64,000 bases of DNA from the NCBI GenBank assembly GCA_947623745.1, contig CANQHN010000006.1, positions 59,606-123,605 of the forward strand. Reading direction: 5' to 3'. The position numbers and the translations under genes are program-made. The notes under the pieces are model-generated. The model was not told where the DNA came from. It worked only from the letters and a program-made list of their open reading frames with translations, and searched no databases. The stretch is from an uncultured Oscillospiraceae bacterium. Lineage in GTDB: Bacteria; Bacillota; Clostridia; Oscillospirales; Oscillospiraceae. Positions 8,742-17,587 of the stretch are shown piece after piece (position 1 is the first letter of the stretch; every line of letters starts with the position of its first letter).

Positions 8742-9443
8742 TCAGTGGCCGCCCTGTCCGTAGTAGGCGTTGGGGCCGTGCTTGCGCATGAAGTGCTTGT
8801 CCTGGATGCACTGAGGGGCGGGCGCGGCCTTGGGGTTGACCAGCTCGGTGTAGATGCTCATCTTGGCCACCTCCTCCAGCACCACGGAGTGGTACACCGC
8901 CTGGGCGGCGTCCTTGCCCCAGGTGAAGGGGCCGTGGTTCCGGCAGATGACGGCGGGGACGTGGATGGGGTCGATGCCCCGGCCCCGGAAGGTCTCCACG
9001 ATGACGTGGCCGGTGTTCATCTCGTAGTCCTCCTCGATCTCCTCAGGGGTCAGGTTCCGGGCACAGGGGATGGGCCCGTAGAAGTAGTCGGCGTGGGTGG
9101 TGCCGTAGGCGGGGATGTCCCGGCCGCCCTGGGCCCAGGCCACGGCGAAGGGGCTGTGGGTGTGGACCACGCCGCCGATCTGGGGGAAGGCGTTGTAGAG
9201 CACCAGATGGGTCTTGGTGTCGGAGGAGGGGTTCAGTTTGCCCTCCACCTTGTTGCCCTTCAGGTCCATGACCACCAGGTCCTCGGGCCGCAGCTCGTCG
9301 TAGTCCACCCCGGAGGGCTTGATGACGAACAGCCCCTTCTCCCGGTCGATGCCGGACACGTTGCCCCAGGTGTAGGTCACCAGGTTCCGGCGGGGCAGCT
9401 CCATATTGGCCTCGTAGACCTTCTGTTTCAGCTCTTCCAGCAT
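8742..9443 (-). CDS. araD: L-ribulose-5-phosphate 4-epimerase
   Basis: 233 residues from the ATG at 9443, preceded by AAAGGAG; an upstream in-frame extension is not coding. Converts L-ribulose 5-phosphate to D-xylulose 5-phosphate, the last step of arabinose catabolism. Class II aldolase/epimerase signs: TWGNVSGID, IKPSGVDYD, the zinc-binding HTHSPFAVAWA and the later CRNHGPFTWG. The C-terminal HFMRKHGPNAYYGQ is typical of AraD. It lies after araA, separated by a strong terminator hairpin. Confidence 0.95.
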   Translation of the reverse strand: MLEELKQKVYEANMELPRRNLVTYTWGNVSGIDREKGLFVIKPSGVDYDELRPEDLVVMDLKGNKVEGKLNPSSDTKTHLVLYNAFPQIGGVVHTHSPFAVAWAQGGRDIPAYGTTHADYFYGPIPCARNLTPEEIEEDYEMNTGHVIVETFRGRGIDPIHVPAVICRNHGPFTWGKDAAQAVYHSVVLEEVAKMSIYTELVNPKAAPAPQCIQDKHFMRKHGPNAYYGQGGH

Positions 9444-9473
9444 AATAAGCGCTCCTTTGCAGCTTTTTCGTTT

Positions 9474-9507
9474 AAAAAAGCGGGACGGGCCGTATCCCGT
9501 CCCGCTT
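9474..9507 (-). terminator. Strong terminator hairpin between araA and araD
   Basis: Minus strand: AAGCGGGACGGG, 6-base loop, CCCGTCCCGCTT followed by further T residues. It lies 10 bases after the araA stop and about 30 bases before araD. There is no room for a promoter after it, so it probably causes partial termination and lowers araD and distal gene expression. Confidence 0.85.
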
Positions 9508-9517
9508 GGGGGAATCG

Positions 9518-10987
9518 TTAAATGCCTTTCAGCTTCCAGGCCACGTCGTTGTAGAACAGCTCCTTCTCCAGAGCCTCCACGGTGGTGTCCTTGGTGATGT
9601 GGACGAACTCGATATCCATCATGTTGGCCCAGTCCTTCATCTGCTCGGCGGACACGTCGTAGCTGAGCACCGTGTGATGGGCGCCGCCGGCGGTGATCCA
9701 GCACTCCACACCGGTGGTGAGGGACGGCTCGGCCTGCCACATGACCCGGGCCACAGGCAGGTTGGGCATGGGCAGGATGGGCTTGACGCAGTGGATGTCC
9801 TGCACGATCAGGCGCAGACGGCCGCCCATGTCGATGAGGGAGGTCACGATGGCGTCGCCCTCCTTGCCCTCGAACACCAGGCGGGCGGGGTCCTTCTCAT
9901 TCATGCCTATCCCTAAGTGGTGGGTCTCGATGCGGGGCTTGCCGGCGGCCACGGAGGGGCACACCTCCAGCATGTGGGCGCCCAGGCTGTACTCCGCGCC
10001 GGGGACCAGGTTGTAGGTGTAGTCCTCCATGAAGGCGGAGGCGCCGTTGCCGTTCTCGCCCATGGCCTTCATGATGGCGGTCATGGCGGAGACCTTCCAG
10101 TCGCCCTCGCCGCCGTAGCCGTAGCCCTGAGCCATCAGGTGCTGGGAGGCCAGACCGGGCAGCTGCTCCATGCCGTACAGGTCCTGGAAGGTGTTGGAGA
10201 AAGCCTTGCAGCCCTCGGCGTCCATCATCTTCTTGATGGCGATCTCTTCCCGGGCCTGGTAGCGGATGGTGCCGATGTTGTCGGTGGCGATGTCGTAGTT
10301 GGCCTGGTAGACCTCCATCAGCGCGTCGATCTCGGCGTCAGTGACGGCGTTCATCTCTTTGACCAGGTCGCCCACGGCCCAGGTGTTCACCTGCCAGCCC
10401 AGCTTGGTCTGGATCTCCACCTTGTCGCCCTCGGTGACGGCCACTTCCCGCATGTTGTCGCCGAAGCGCATGACCTTCATTTCCTTGGACACGGCCACGC
10501 CGATGGCGGCCTTCATCCAGTCGCCCAGGCGCTTCTGGACGCCCTTGTCCGTCCAGTGGCCGGCGATGACCTTCCGGGGCATCCGCAGCCGGGCGGCGAT
10601 GAAACCGTGCTCCCGGTCGCCGTGGGCGGCCTGGTTCAGGTTCATGAAGTCCATGTCGATCTCCTCGTTGGGGATCTCTACGTTGTACTGGGTGGCCAGG
10701 TGGCAGTAGGGCTTCTGGAGGGCCGCCAGGCCGTTGATCCACATCTTGCTGGGGGAGAAGGTGTGGCACCAGGCCACGATACCGGCGCACTTGTCGTCGT
10801 AGTTGGCCTCCTTCACCACGTCGGTGATCTCCTTGTTGGTCTTGGCGGTGACCTTGTAGATCAGAGGATAGGGCAGCACCTTGGACAGCTCCGCGGCCAT
10901 CTCAGCGGCGCGGGCCGCCACCGTCTCCAGCACCTCAGGGCCGTACAGGAACTGACTGCCGACCACGAACCAGAATTCTTTTTGCAT
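9518..10987 (-). CDS. araA: L-arabinose isomerase
   Basis: 489 residues, the normal AraA length. Interconverts L-arabinose and L-ribulose with Mn2+. The start MQKEFWFVVGSQFLYG matches the family start; the ATG eight codons earlier overlaps the araB stop and is less likely. Active-site segments are visible: GEGDWKVSAM (Glu), FMEDYTYNL (Glu), AHMLEVCPS (His) and AGGAHHTVLS (His). Follows araB by 16 bases. Confidence 0.96.
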   Translation of the reverse strand: MQKEFWFVVGSQFLYGPEVLETVAARAAEMAAELSKVLPYPLIYKVTAKTNKEITDVVKEANYDDKCAGIVAWCHTFSPSKMWINGLAALQKPYCHLATQYNVEIPNEEIDMDFMNLNQAAHGDREHGFIAARLRMPRKVIAGHWTDKGVQKRLGDWMKAAIGVAVSKEMKVMRFGDNMREVAVTEGDKVEIQTKLGWQVNTWAVGDLVKEMNAVTDAEIDALMEVYQANYDIATDNIGTIRYQAREEIAIKKMMDAEGCKAFSNTFQDLYGMEQLPGLASQHLMAQGYGYGGEGDWKVSAMTAIMKAMGENGNGASAFMEDYTYNLVPGAEYSLGAHMLEVCPSVAAGKPRIETHHLGIGMNEKDPARLVFEGKEGDAIVTSLIDMGGRLRLIVQDIHCVKPILPMPNLPVARVMWQAEPSLTTGVECWITAGGAHHTVLSYDVSAEQMKDWANMMDIEFVHITKDTTVEALEKELFYNDVAWKLKGI

Positions 10988-11003
10988 TGTTTTCGACCTC
11001 GTT

Positions 11004-12596
11004 TCACTCATTCAGATGGTCTATGGCGGAGCGCTGGATCGCCAGGCCCTCCACATACTGTTTCATAAAGGCGTTGAACCCGTCCACATCGGCGCTGTCG
11101 GGCTCCAAGGTGGAGCCGGTCTGCCCGGCAAAGACGTTGCCGGCCAGGTAGTCCTCCAGGGACTGGCCCTCAGCCCTGTTCACCTGATAGGCGGCCAGCA
11201 GGGCCATGCCCCAGGGCCCGCCCTCCCCGGCGGTCTGCATGACGGACACCGGCGCGCCCGCGGCGGCGGCCATGATCCGCTGGCCCACCTCCGGGGTCTT
11301 GAAGAAGCCGCCGTGGCCCATCAGCCGGTCCACCACCACGTGCTCCTCCGCCAGGATGTCCAGGCCGATCTTCAGGGTGGCCAGGGCGGAGTACAGCTGC
11401 ACCCGCATGAAGTTGGCGAAGTCCAGCCTGGCCCCGGGGGTGCGCACCAGCAGGGGGCGGCCATCGGACAGGCCGGCCACCGGCTCGCCGGACAGGTAGT
11501 TGTAGAGCAGGATGTTCCCGCCGTCCTTCTCGCCCTCCAGGGCGGAGCGGAACATGGCGGTGTAGACGGCGTTCATGTCGGGCTTCTGGCCCAGGGCCTC
11601 CAGCAGGCCCTTGAAGATCCCCGCCCAGGCGTTGATCTCGTTGGTGCAGTTGTTGCAGTGGACCATGGCCACCGGCGCGCCGGTGGGGGTGGTCACCAGG
11701 TCGATCTCCTCGTGAACCTTGGACAGGGCCTTCTCCAGCACTACCATGGCGAACACGGAGGTGCCGGCGGACACGTTGCCGGTGCGCTTGCGCACTGCGT
11801 TGGTGGCGGCCATGCCGGTGCCCGCGTCCCCCTCGGGGGGCGCCAAGGGGCAACCGGGCTCCAGAGTCCCCGTGGGGTCCAGGAGCTTGGCGCCCTGGTC
11901 GGTGAGGCTGCCCGCATCCTGACCGGCGGAGAGCACCTTAGGCAGCAGGCCCTTCAGCTTCCAGGGGAAGTTCAGGGGGGCCACCCGGGCGTCGTACTTG
12001 GCCACCATGGTCTCGTCGTAGTCCCCGGCGGCGCTGTCGATGGGGAACATGCCCGAGGCATCCCCCACCCCCAGCACCTGCCGGCCGGTGAGCTTCCAGT
12101 GGACGTAGCCGGCCAGGGTGGTGAGGAACGCGATGTCCTTCACGTGGGGTTCCCCGTTCAAAACGGCCTGGTGCAGGTGGGCGATGGACCACCGCTGGGG
12201 AATGTTGAACCCCAGCAGGGAGGTCAGCTCGGCCGCCGCGGGGCCGGTGACGGTGTTGCGCCAGGTGCGGAAGGGCACCAGCAGGTTCCCGTCCCGGTCA
12301 AAGGCCAGGTAGCCGTGCATCATGGCGGACACGCCCATGGCCTTGAGCTTTTTCAGCTCCACGCCGTACTTGGCCCTCACGTCGGCGGCCAGATTGGCGT
12401 AGGCGTCCTGGAGCCCGGCCCACACGTCGTCCAGGGCGTAGGTCCACAGCTCGTTCTCGTATTGGTTCTCCCAGGCGTGATCCCCCGAGGCGATGGGGGC
12501 GTGGTCGGGGCCGATGAGCACCGCCTTGATGCGGGTGGAGCCGAACTCCACACCCAGCACAGCCTGGCCAGAGGTGATGATATCTCTGAGTTCCAT
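11004..12596 (-). CDS. araB: FGGY-family carbohydrate kinase, probable L-ribulokinase
   Basis: 530 residues. Two actin-like domains: N-terminal [16 protein letters not shown] phosphate-binding turn, MHGYLAFD, and a C-terminal [20 protein letters not shown] with [15 protein letters not shown]. Placement between transporter genes and araA indicates it phosphorylates L-ribulose. It belongs to a branch of FGGY kinases distinct from classical E. coli AraB, so the substrate is assigned by context. Confidence 0.85.
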   Translation of the reverse strand: MELRDIITSGQAVLGVEFGSTRIKAVLIGPDHAPIASGDHAWENQYENELWTYALDDVWAGLQDAYANLAADVRAKYGVELKKLKAMGVSAMMHGYLAFDRDGNLLVPFRTWRNTVTGPAAAELTSLLGFNIPQRWSIAHLHQAVLNGEPHVKDIAFLTTLAGYVHWKLTGRQVLGVGDASGMFPIDSAAGDYDETMVAKYDARVAPLNFPWKLKGLLPKVLSAGQDAGSLTDQGAKLLDPTGTLEPGCPLAPPEGDAGTGMAATNAVRKRTGNVSAGTSVFAMVVLEKALSKVHEEIDLVTTPTGAPVAMVHCNNCTNEINAWAGIFKGLLEALGQKPDMNAVYTAMFRSALEGEKDGGNILLYNYLSGEPVAGLSDGRPLLVRTPGARLDFANFMRVQLYSALATLKIGLDILAEEHVVVDRLMGHGGFFKTPEVGQRIMAAAAGAPVSVMQTAGEGGPWGMALLAAYQVNRAEGQSLEDYLAGNVFAGQTGSTLEPDSADVDGFNAFMKQYVEGLAIQRSAIDHLNE

Positions 12597-12623
12597 ATTG
12601 CCTCCTCCTTCTTGCGGGAGCGT

Positions 12624-12929
12624 TCACTCCCGGCGGCCGCCGTCCTCCGCTTCGGAGCCATCCTCCTCTTCCCCATCGGGGACATCCTCGTCAAAGTCCT
12701 CCGGGGATTGGCCGGGGTAGAGGAAATCCCTGCGGTAGAGCTGCCGGACGGAGAAAAACAGCAGGGCGGCGCCCACCAGGGCAAAAGCGACTGCCGCCAG
12801 GAGGTAGAGCGGACTGGAGAGAGCGGCCTGCCGCAGGCCCCAGGCCAGGTAGAGCAGGTACGCCCCGCCCACAGCCCGGAGCACCACGATGATCTGGGGA
12901 TCGGTAGGGTGCTTTTTCTTCTGGTCCAT
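12624..12929 (-). CDS. Small two-helix membrane protein of unknown function
   Basis: 101 residues with a Lys-rich start, two hydrophobic segments (about 14-33 and 40-62) and a very acidic tail (EDFDEDVPDGEEEDGSEAED). Not recognised. It sits between the sugar permease and the kinase with short gaps (36 and 27 bases), so it is co-expressed with arabinose uptake. Confidence 0.7.
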   Translation of the reverse strand: MDQKKKHPTDPQIIVVLRAVGGAYLLYLAWGLRQAALSSPLYLLAAVAFALVGAALLFFSVRQLYRRDFLYPGQSPEDFDEDVPDGEEEDGSEAEDGGRRE

Positions 12930-12965
12930 CTCAGTACCTCCCGGCGGCAGCGGTCATGTCAAGTA

Positions 12966-14168
12966 TCAGCCCTTCTTGCGCTTGGACAGCAGGTCCACGG
13001 TGACAGCGCCCAGCAGGACGGCGCCCTTGACGATCTTCTGGACGTTGGTGTCGAAGCCGGCCAGGGACATGCCGTTGTTCAGCACGCCCATGATCAGAGC
13101 GCCGACCACAGCGCCGATGATGGTGCCGATGCCGCCGGAGGTGGCGGCGCCGCCGATGTAGCAGGAGGCGATGGCGTCCATCTCAAAGCCGTCGCCGGCC
13201 TTGGGGGTGGCGGAGGCGTTACGGGCGGAGAGGACGATGCCGGCCAGGCCGCACAGCAGGCCCATGTTGGCGTAGACCCAGAAGAACACCTTCTCGGTGT
13301 TGATACCGGACAGGCGGGCGGCCTTGGCGTTGCCGCCCATGGCGTAGATCTGGCGGCCGGCCACGGTCTGGGTGGTGAGGAAGTGGTAAATGCCGACCAC
13401 CACGGCCAGCAGGATCAGCAGCACGGGCACGCCGTTGTAGGCGCCCAGCTTGTAGAAGAAGAACATCACGATGCCGATGATGATGGCGTCCTTCACGATC
13501 AGCTGCCAGGTGGGGGCGATGGGCAGGCCGTGCTTCTTGGCGGTGGCGATGCTCCTCAGCTCGGACAGGACGATGAACACGCTGACGACGATGCCGATGA
13601 TCACGCTGATCATGTCCACACCGCCGACACGGATGGTGGGCAGGAAGCCGGTGCTGATCCAGGTGTAGTCAGCAGGCAGGGGGCCCTTGGTCTGGGAGGC
13701 CAGCACCACGTAGCAGATGCCGCGGCCCATCAGCATGGTAGCCAGGGTGACGATGAAGGGGGGGATGGCCAGCTTGGACACGAAGAAGCCGACGAACACG
13801 CCGAAAATCAGGCCCACGGCCAGGGAGGCGATCATCGCGATGGGGGTGCTCATGCCGAAGTCGACGATGAGGGTGCCGGCCACGGCGCCGCAGGTGGCAA
13901 CCACGGAGCCGACGCCCAGGTCCACGTTGCCGGTCAACACGCACAGCAGCATACCGACGGCCAGGATGATGACGTAGCCGTTCTGCATGATCAGGTTGTT
14001 GACGTTGATGGGGGTCAGGTTCTTGCCGCCGGTCATGACGGCGAAGATCACGTACACCGCGATCAGCGCCAGCACCATGCCGTACTGCTTCATGCTCAGG
14101 TTGACCTTCTTGACCGGAGCAGCAGCGGCGGGGGCGGAGGTGGGAACTTTCGTGGCATTGTTACTCAT
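12966..14168 (-). CDS. gguB: Sugar ABC transporter permease (GguB/XylH type)
   Basis: 400 residues, about ten membrane helices after a short Ala/Pro-rich N-terminus. Segments AVGMLLCVLTGNVDLGVGS and GGNAKAARLSGINTEKV are typical of monosaccharide permeases of the BPD_transp_2 family. Its ATG overlaps the stop of the ATPase gene by one base (TAATG), indicating coupled translation. Transports the pentose delivered by the ChvE-like binding protein. Confidence 0.92.
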   Translation of the reverse strand: MSNNATKVPTSAPAAAAPVKKVNLSMKQYGMVLALIAVYVIFAVMTGGKNLTPINVNNLIMQNGYVIILAVGMLLCVLTGNVDLGVGSVVATCGAVAGTLIVDFGMSTPIAMIASLAVGLIFGVFVGFFVSKLAIPPFIVTLATMLMGRGICYVVLASQTKGPLPADYTWISTGFLPTIRVGGVDMISVIIGIVVSVFIVLSELRSIATAKKHGLPIAPTWQLIVKDAIIIGIVMFFFYKLGAYNGVPVLLILLAVVVGIYHFLTTQTVAGRQIYAMGGNAKAARLSGINTEKVFFWVYANMGLLCGLAGIVLSARNASATPKAGDGFEMDAIASCYIGGAATSGGIGTIIGAVVGALIMGVLNNGMSLAGFDTNVQKIVKGAVLLGAVTVDLLSKRKKG

Positions 14169-15718
14169 TACGCATCTCCCTTTCTGTTGTGGGCCATGAT
14201 GCAGCCCATGATGGCTTCCTGGGTGATCTCGTCGCCGGACAGCTCGCCGGCGATCTCGCCCTCGTTCAGAACATAAGTGCGGTCGCAGGTGCCGATGATC
14301 TCGGGCATCTCGGAGGAGATGACAATCACGGCCTTGCCGGCCTTGGCCAGGTCATTGATGACGCAGTAGATCTCGTACTTGGCGCCCACGTCGATGCCGC
14401 GGGTGGGCTCGTCCAGGATCAGCACGTCGGGCTCGGTGAGCATCCACTTGGCCAGAACCACCTTCTGCTGGTTGCCGCCGGACAGGGAGCCCACAGGCTG
14501 CTCCACCGTGTTAGTCTTGACGTTGATCAGGTGGCGGTACTCCTCGGCCTTCACGGCCTCCTTCTGCTGGTCCACGACGCCCTTGTTGGAGAAGAAGCTG
14601 TGCAGGGCGGCCAGGGTCATGTTGAACTTGATGCTGTCGATGAGGACCAGGCCGTAGGTCTTGCGGTCCTCGGACACGTAGGCCAGCTTGTTGTCGATGG
14701 CCTTACGGACGCTGTTGAGGTTGACCTCCTTGCCGTTGATTTTCAGGCTGCCGGAGATCTTCTGGCCGTAGGAGTGGCCGAACAGGCTCATGGCCAGCTC
14801 GGTGCGGCCGGCGCCCATCAGGCCCGCCAGGCCCACCACTTCGCCGGCGCGGACCTGGATGTTGATGTTCTTCAGGATCTCGCGGTGGGCGTCGTCGGGA
14901 TGGAACACGTTCCAGTCCTTCAGCTCGAAAATCACGTCACCGATGGGGCAGTCCTCCCGCTTGGGGTAGCGGTTGGTGAGCTCGCGGCCCACCATGCCCT
15001 TGATGATGCGCTCCTCGGAGAAGTCGTCCACGCCCTTCTGGAGGGTCTCGATGGTGTGGCCGTCGCGGATGATGGTGATGCTGTCGGCCACATAGCTGAT
15101 CTCGTTGAGCTTGTGGGAGATGATGATGCAGGTCATGCCCTGCGCCTTGAGCTGGAGCATCAGCTCCAGCAGCTGGGCGCTCTCGCGGTCGTTCAGGGCG
15201 GCGGTGGGCTCGTCCAGGATGAGCAGGTCGGCCTTCTTGCCCAGGGCCTTGGCGATCTCAATGAGCTGCTGCTTGCCCACGCCCAGGGCGTTGACCGGGG
15301 TGTTGACGTTCTCGCCCTCCAGGCCCACGCGGTCCAGCAGGGTCTGGGCCTCCCGGCGGGTGGCGGTCCAGTCGATGACGCCGTTCTTCTTGCGCTCGTT
15401 GCCCAAAAAGACGTTCTCGGCGATGGACAGGAAGGGGCTCAGCGCCAGCTCCTGGTGGATGATGACGATACCCTTGGCCTCACTGTCGCGGATGCTGTGG
15501 AACTTGCAGACCTCGCCCCGGTAGACGATGTCGCCGGTGTACTCGCCGTAGGGGTACACGCCGGACAGCACGTTCATCAGGGTGGACTTGCCCGCGCCGT
15601 TCTCTCCGCAGATGGCCATGATCTCGCCCGGACGTACCTTCAGGTTGACGTCGTCCAGAGCCTTTACGCCGGAGAACTCCTTGGTAATGTGGTTCATCTC
15701 CAGGATATACTCAGACAT
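14168..15718 (-). CDS. gguA: Sugar ABC transporter ATP-binding protein (GguA type)
   Basis: 516 residues from the ATG at 15718 ([15 protein letters not shown]). Two ABC domains: the first has [24 protein letters not shown] and [11 protein letters not shown]; the second has a degenerate Walker A (GLMGAGRTE), [14 protein letters not shown] and [13 protein letters not shown]. This tandem arrangement is the rule for monosaccharide importers. It energises uptake with the permease at 12966-14168. Confidence 0.94.
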   Translation of the reverse strand: MSEYILEMNHITKEFSGVKALDDVNLKVRPGEIMAICGENGAGKSTLMNVLSGVYPYGEYTGDIVYRGEVCKFHSIRDSEAKGIVIIHQELALSPFLSIAENVFLGNERKKNGVIDWTATRREAQTLLDRVGLEGENVNTPVNALGVGKQQLIEIAKALGKKADLLILDEPTAALNDRESAQLLELMLQLKAQGMTCIIISHKLNEISYVADSITIIRDGHTIETLQKGVDDFSEERIIKGMVGRELTNRYPKREDCPIGDVIFELKDWNVFHPDDAHREILKNINIQVRAGEVVGLAGLMGAGRTELAMSLFGHSYGQKISGSLKINGKEVNLNSVRKAIDNKLAYVSEDRKTYGLVLIDSIKFNMTLAALHSFFSNKGVVDQQKEAVKAEEYRHLINVKTNTVEQPVGSLSGGNQQKVVLAKWMLTEPDVLILDEPTRGIDVGAKYEIYCVINDLAKAGKAVIVISSEMPEIIGTCDRTYVLNEGEIAGELSGDEITQEAIMGCIMAHNRKGDA

Positions 15719-15777
15719 TCTTTCAACTCCTTTTCCCAAAGTAGGTTCCCGTGTTTGCCGCCCCAAGCCGCACAAAA

Positions 15778-15864
15778 GGCTGTGCGGACCTGTCCGCGCG
15801 GCCTTTTGACGCGGCCCGGGAATGCAGGCGGCGGGGGAGGGCGAGACGCCATCCCCCGCCGCCG
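15778..15864 (-). promoter_or_regulatory. Tandem hairpins after the sugar-binding protein gene
   Basis: Two stable inverted repeats lie between chvE and gguA: 15828-15864 (GGCGGCGGGGG paired with CCCCCGCCGCC) and about 15774-15809 (CAAAAGGC with GCCTTTTG, enclosing GCGGAC/GTCCGC). Neither has a good T run. Such hairpins after a binding-protein gene usually protect its mRNA or attenuate the distal genes. Confidence 0.6.
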
Positions 15865-15893
15865 CAGGTCACATGATATTGCTGGGGGTCCGA

Positions 15894-17051
15894 TCAGCCG
15901 GCCAGCTGCTCAGCGGTGTAGTAGCCGCCTTCCACGATGACTTCCTCGTAGTTGTTCACGTCAACAGCCACGGGAGTGCACAGGTAGGAGGGGACCACCA
16001 GGACGTTGTTGTTGTAGGTGGTGGTGTCGTTGATCTCGGGCTCGGAGCCGGTGAGCACGGCGTTGACCATGGTCACGCACTTCTCAGCCAGCAGGCGGGT
16101 GTCCTTGTAGATGGACATGGTCTGCTTGCCGGAGATGATGTTCTTGACCGCCATCAGCTCGGCGTCCTGGCCGGTGACCAGGGGCCAGTTGGCATCAGTG
16201 TAGCCAGCGCCCTCCAGAGCGGAGCGGATGCCGTAAGCGAAGCCGTCGAAAGCGGAGCAGGCGATGTCCAGATCCTCGTCAGCGTAGTAGCTGGCCAGGT
16301 AGTTCTCGCACCACTGCTGGGCGGTCTCCTGGGACCAGCGGAGGATACAGGTCTCATCGAAGGAGGTACGGCCGGTCTTGCAGACCAGGGTGCCGTCGTC
16401 CAGGTAGGGCTGGAGGACTTCCATGATGCCCTGATGCAGCAGGACGGCGTTGTTGTCGTCGGGGGAGCCCATGAAGAACTCGATGGTGTAGCTCTCGCCG
16501 TTGGCCTTGGCGTTGGCCAGGTCCTTGGCCTCAACGATGTAGTTGGCGATGGCGGTGCCCACGCCCTTGTTATCGAAGGAGGCGTAGTAGGAGACAGCGT
16601 CGGTGTCCATCAGCAGACGGTCATAGGCGATGATGGGAATGCCGGCGGCCTTGGCCTGGGCCTCAACACCGGTCAGAGCGCCGGAGTCAACAGCGGCGAT
16701 GACCAGGCAGTCGACCTGCTGAGCCACGAAGTTCTCGATCTGGGAGACCTGCATCTGCACGTCGTCCTCAGCGTACTGGAGCAGCACGTTGTAGCCCAGG
16801 TTCTCCAGCTGAGCCTTCATGTTGGCGCCGTCGTTGATCCAGCGCTCGGAGGACTGGGTGGGCATGGCGATGGCCACGGTCTTGCCGGAGCCGACCTGCT
16901 CAGAAGGCTCGGCAGGGGTGCTGGCCGCAGGAGCGGAAGCGGCGGGAGCGCTGGCAGCGGGGGTGGAGGCAGCGGGGGCGCTGCCGCCGCCGCAGGCGAC
17001 CAGGGACAGGCCCATAGCCAGTGCAAGAGCGGCTGCGAGGAACTTTTTCAT
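15894..17051 (-). CDS. chvE: Multiple-sugar/pentose-binding lipoprotein (ChvE type)
   Basis: 385 residues from MKKFLAAALALAMG; the ATG at 17051 has GGGGA upstream and gives a normal lipoprotein signal with lipobox LVAC. An Ala/Pro/Ser linker follows. The mature part is a periplasmic-binding-protein-like sugar domain with VAIAMPTQSSERW, CLVIAAVDSGAL, IIAYDRLLMDTDAVSYYASFD (17 to 20 residues excerpted in parts) and GQDAELMAVKNIISG, as in XylF and ChvE. First gene of the arabinose operon, transcribed from the promoter at 17123-17151. Confidence 0.92.
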   Translation of the reverse strand: MKKFLAAALALAMGLSLVACGGGSAPAASTPAASAPAASAPAASTPAEPSEQVGSGKTVAIAMPTQSSERWINDGANMKAQLENLGYNVLLQYAEDDVQMQVSQIENFVAQQVDCLVIAAVDSGALTGVEAQAKAAGIPIIAYDRLLMDTDAVSYYASFDNKGVGTAIANYIVEAKDLANAKANGESYTIEFFMGSPDDNNAVLLHQGIMEVLQPYLDDGTLVCKTGRTSFDETCILRWSQETAQQWCENYLASYYADEDLDIACSAFDGFAYGIRSALEGAGYTDANWPLVTGQDAELMAVKNIISGKQTMSIYKDTRLLAEKCVTMVNAVLTGSEPEINDTTTYNNNVLVVPSYLCTPVAVDVNNYEEVIVEGGYYTAEQLAG

Positions 17052-17122
17052 TTTGATATCCCCATTCATTTTAAATTTCCAACCGGCCCTCGTGCGAAAC
17101 GCCGGTCAGATTTGACGCTATA

Positions 17123-17151
17123 AAAATATCAAATTTTGACCGAAATGTCAA
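17123..17151 (-). promoter_or_regulatory. Sigma-A promoter of the arabinose operon
   Basis: Minus strand: TTGACA (plus 17146-17151), 17-base spacer, TATTTT (plus 17123-17128). The start near 17116 gives a short leader to chvE at 17051. A TTGTAC half-site lies immediately upstream. Confidence 0.8.
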
Positions 17152-17520
17152 GATGTTGTACGCTATTTGGCCAAAATCGTATGATTAAACAATACAACTC
17201 GATTGATTTTTTGCGCGATTTCCATAGAATTTTTTTGATATTTCTTTAAAAATATCAAAAATCCCCGTTTTTATTTGAATCAAGCAACTTTTCTTCGTTC
17301 TAAATTTGTACCGTTTTCCTTTTTTGAAAGCTGGAGCCGCCTGTAAATCTGCACAATTTCCAGCCCCCTGTCCGCCGGCCTTGGGGATAGTTTATAAATT
17401 TAATTATCTGCACTCCCCTCCCCTGCCCCTGATTTTCCCCGGTTTCGGCGGTACTGCCTGTTATTTATACTGTCCAGGTCATCCGCTTGTATAAAAATTT
17501 GTATTTTTCTGTGGAAGCTC

Positions 17521-17550
17521 TTGAAAAAGTTGTATGGTTTGTATTATAAT
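17521..17550 (+). promoter_or_regulatory. Sigma-A promoter of the araR-type repressor
   Basis: TTGAAA (17521-17526), 18-base spacer, TATAAT (17545-17550). TTGTAT and TTTGTAT half-sites sit inside the spacer, which suggests autoregulation by the repressor. Confidence 0.75.
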
Positions 17551-17587
17551 GGGGTCGAATCAAGCCGGCGAAATGGAAGTGATCGGT

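Larger units (their letters stand above)
17052..17587. promoter_or_regulatory. AT-rich divergent control region between chvE and araR
   Basis: This 536-bp region is much richer in A+T than its surroundings and has no gene. It holds the two divergent promoters listed separately, several TTGTA-type half-sites (TTGTAC 17156-17161, TACAAC 17193-17198, TTTGTACC near 17305, TTGTAT near 17487, TTTGTAT near 17499 and TTGTAT 17530-17535) that resemble halves of the AraR operator, and an inverted repeat TTTGATATTT...AAATATCAAA at 17234-17260. Operator role is inference. Confidence 0.55.

Noticed and set aside
7473..17123. Several long plus-strand frames opposite the arabinose operon
   Set aside because: All mirror real minus-strand genes with clear family matches; translations are Gly/Val/His/Gln-rich repeats without domains.
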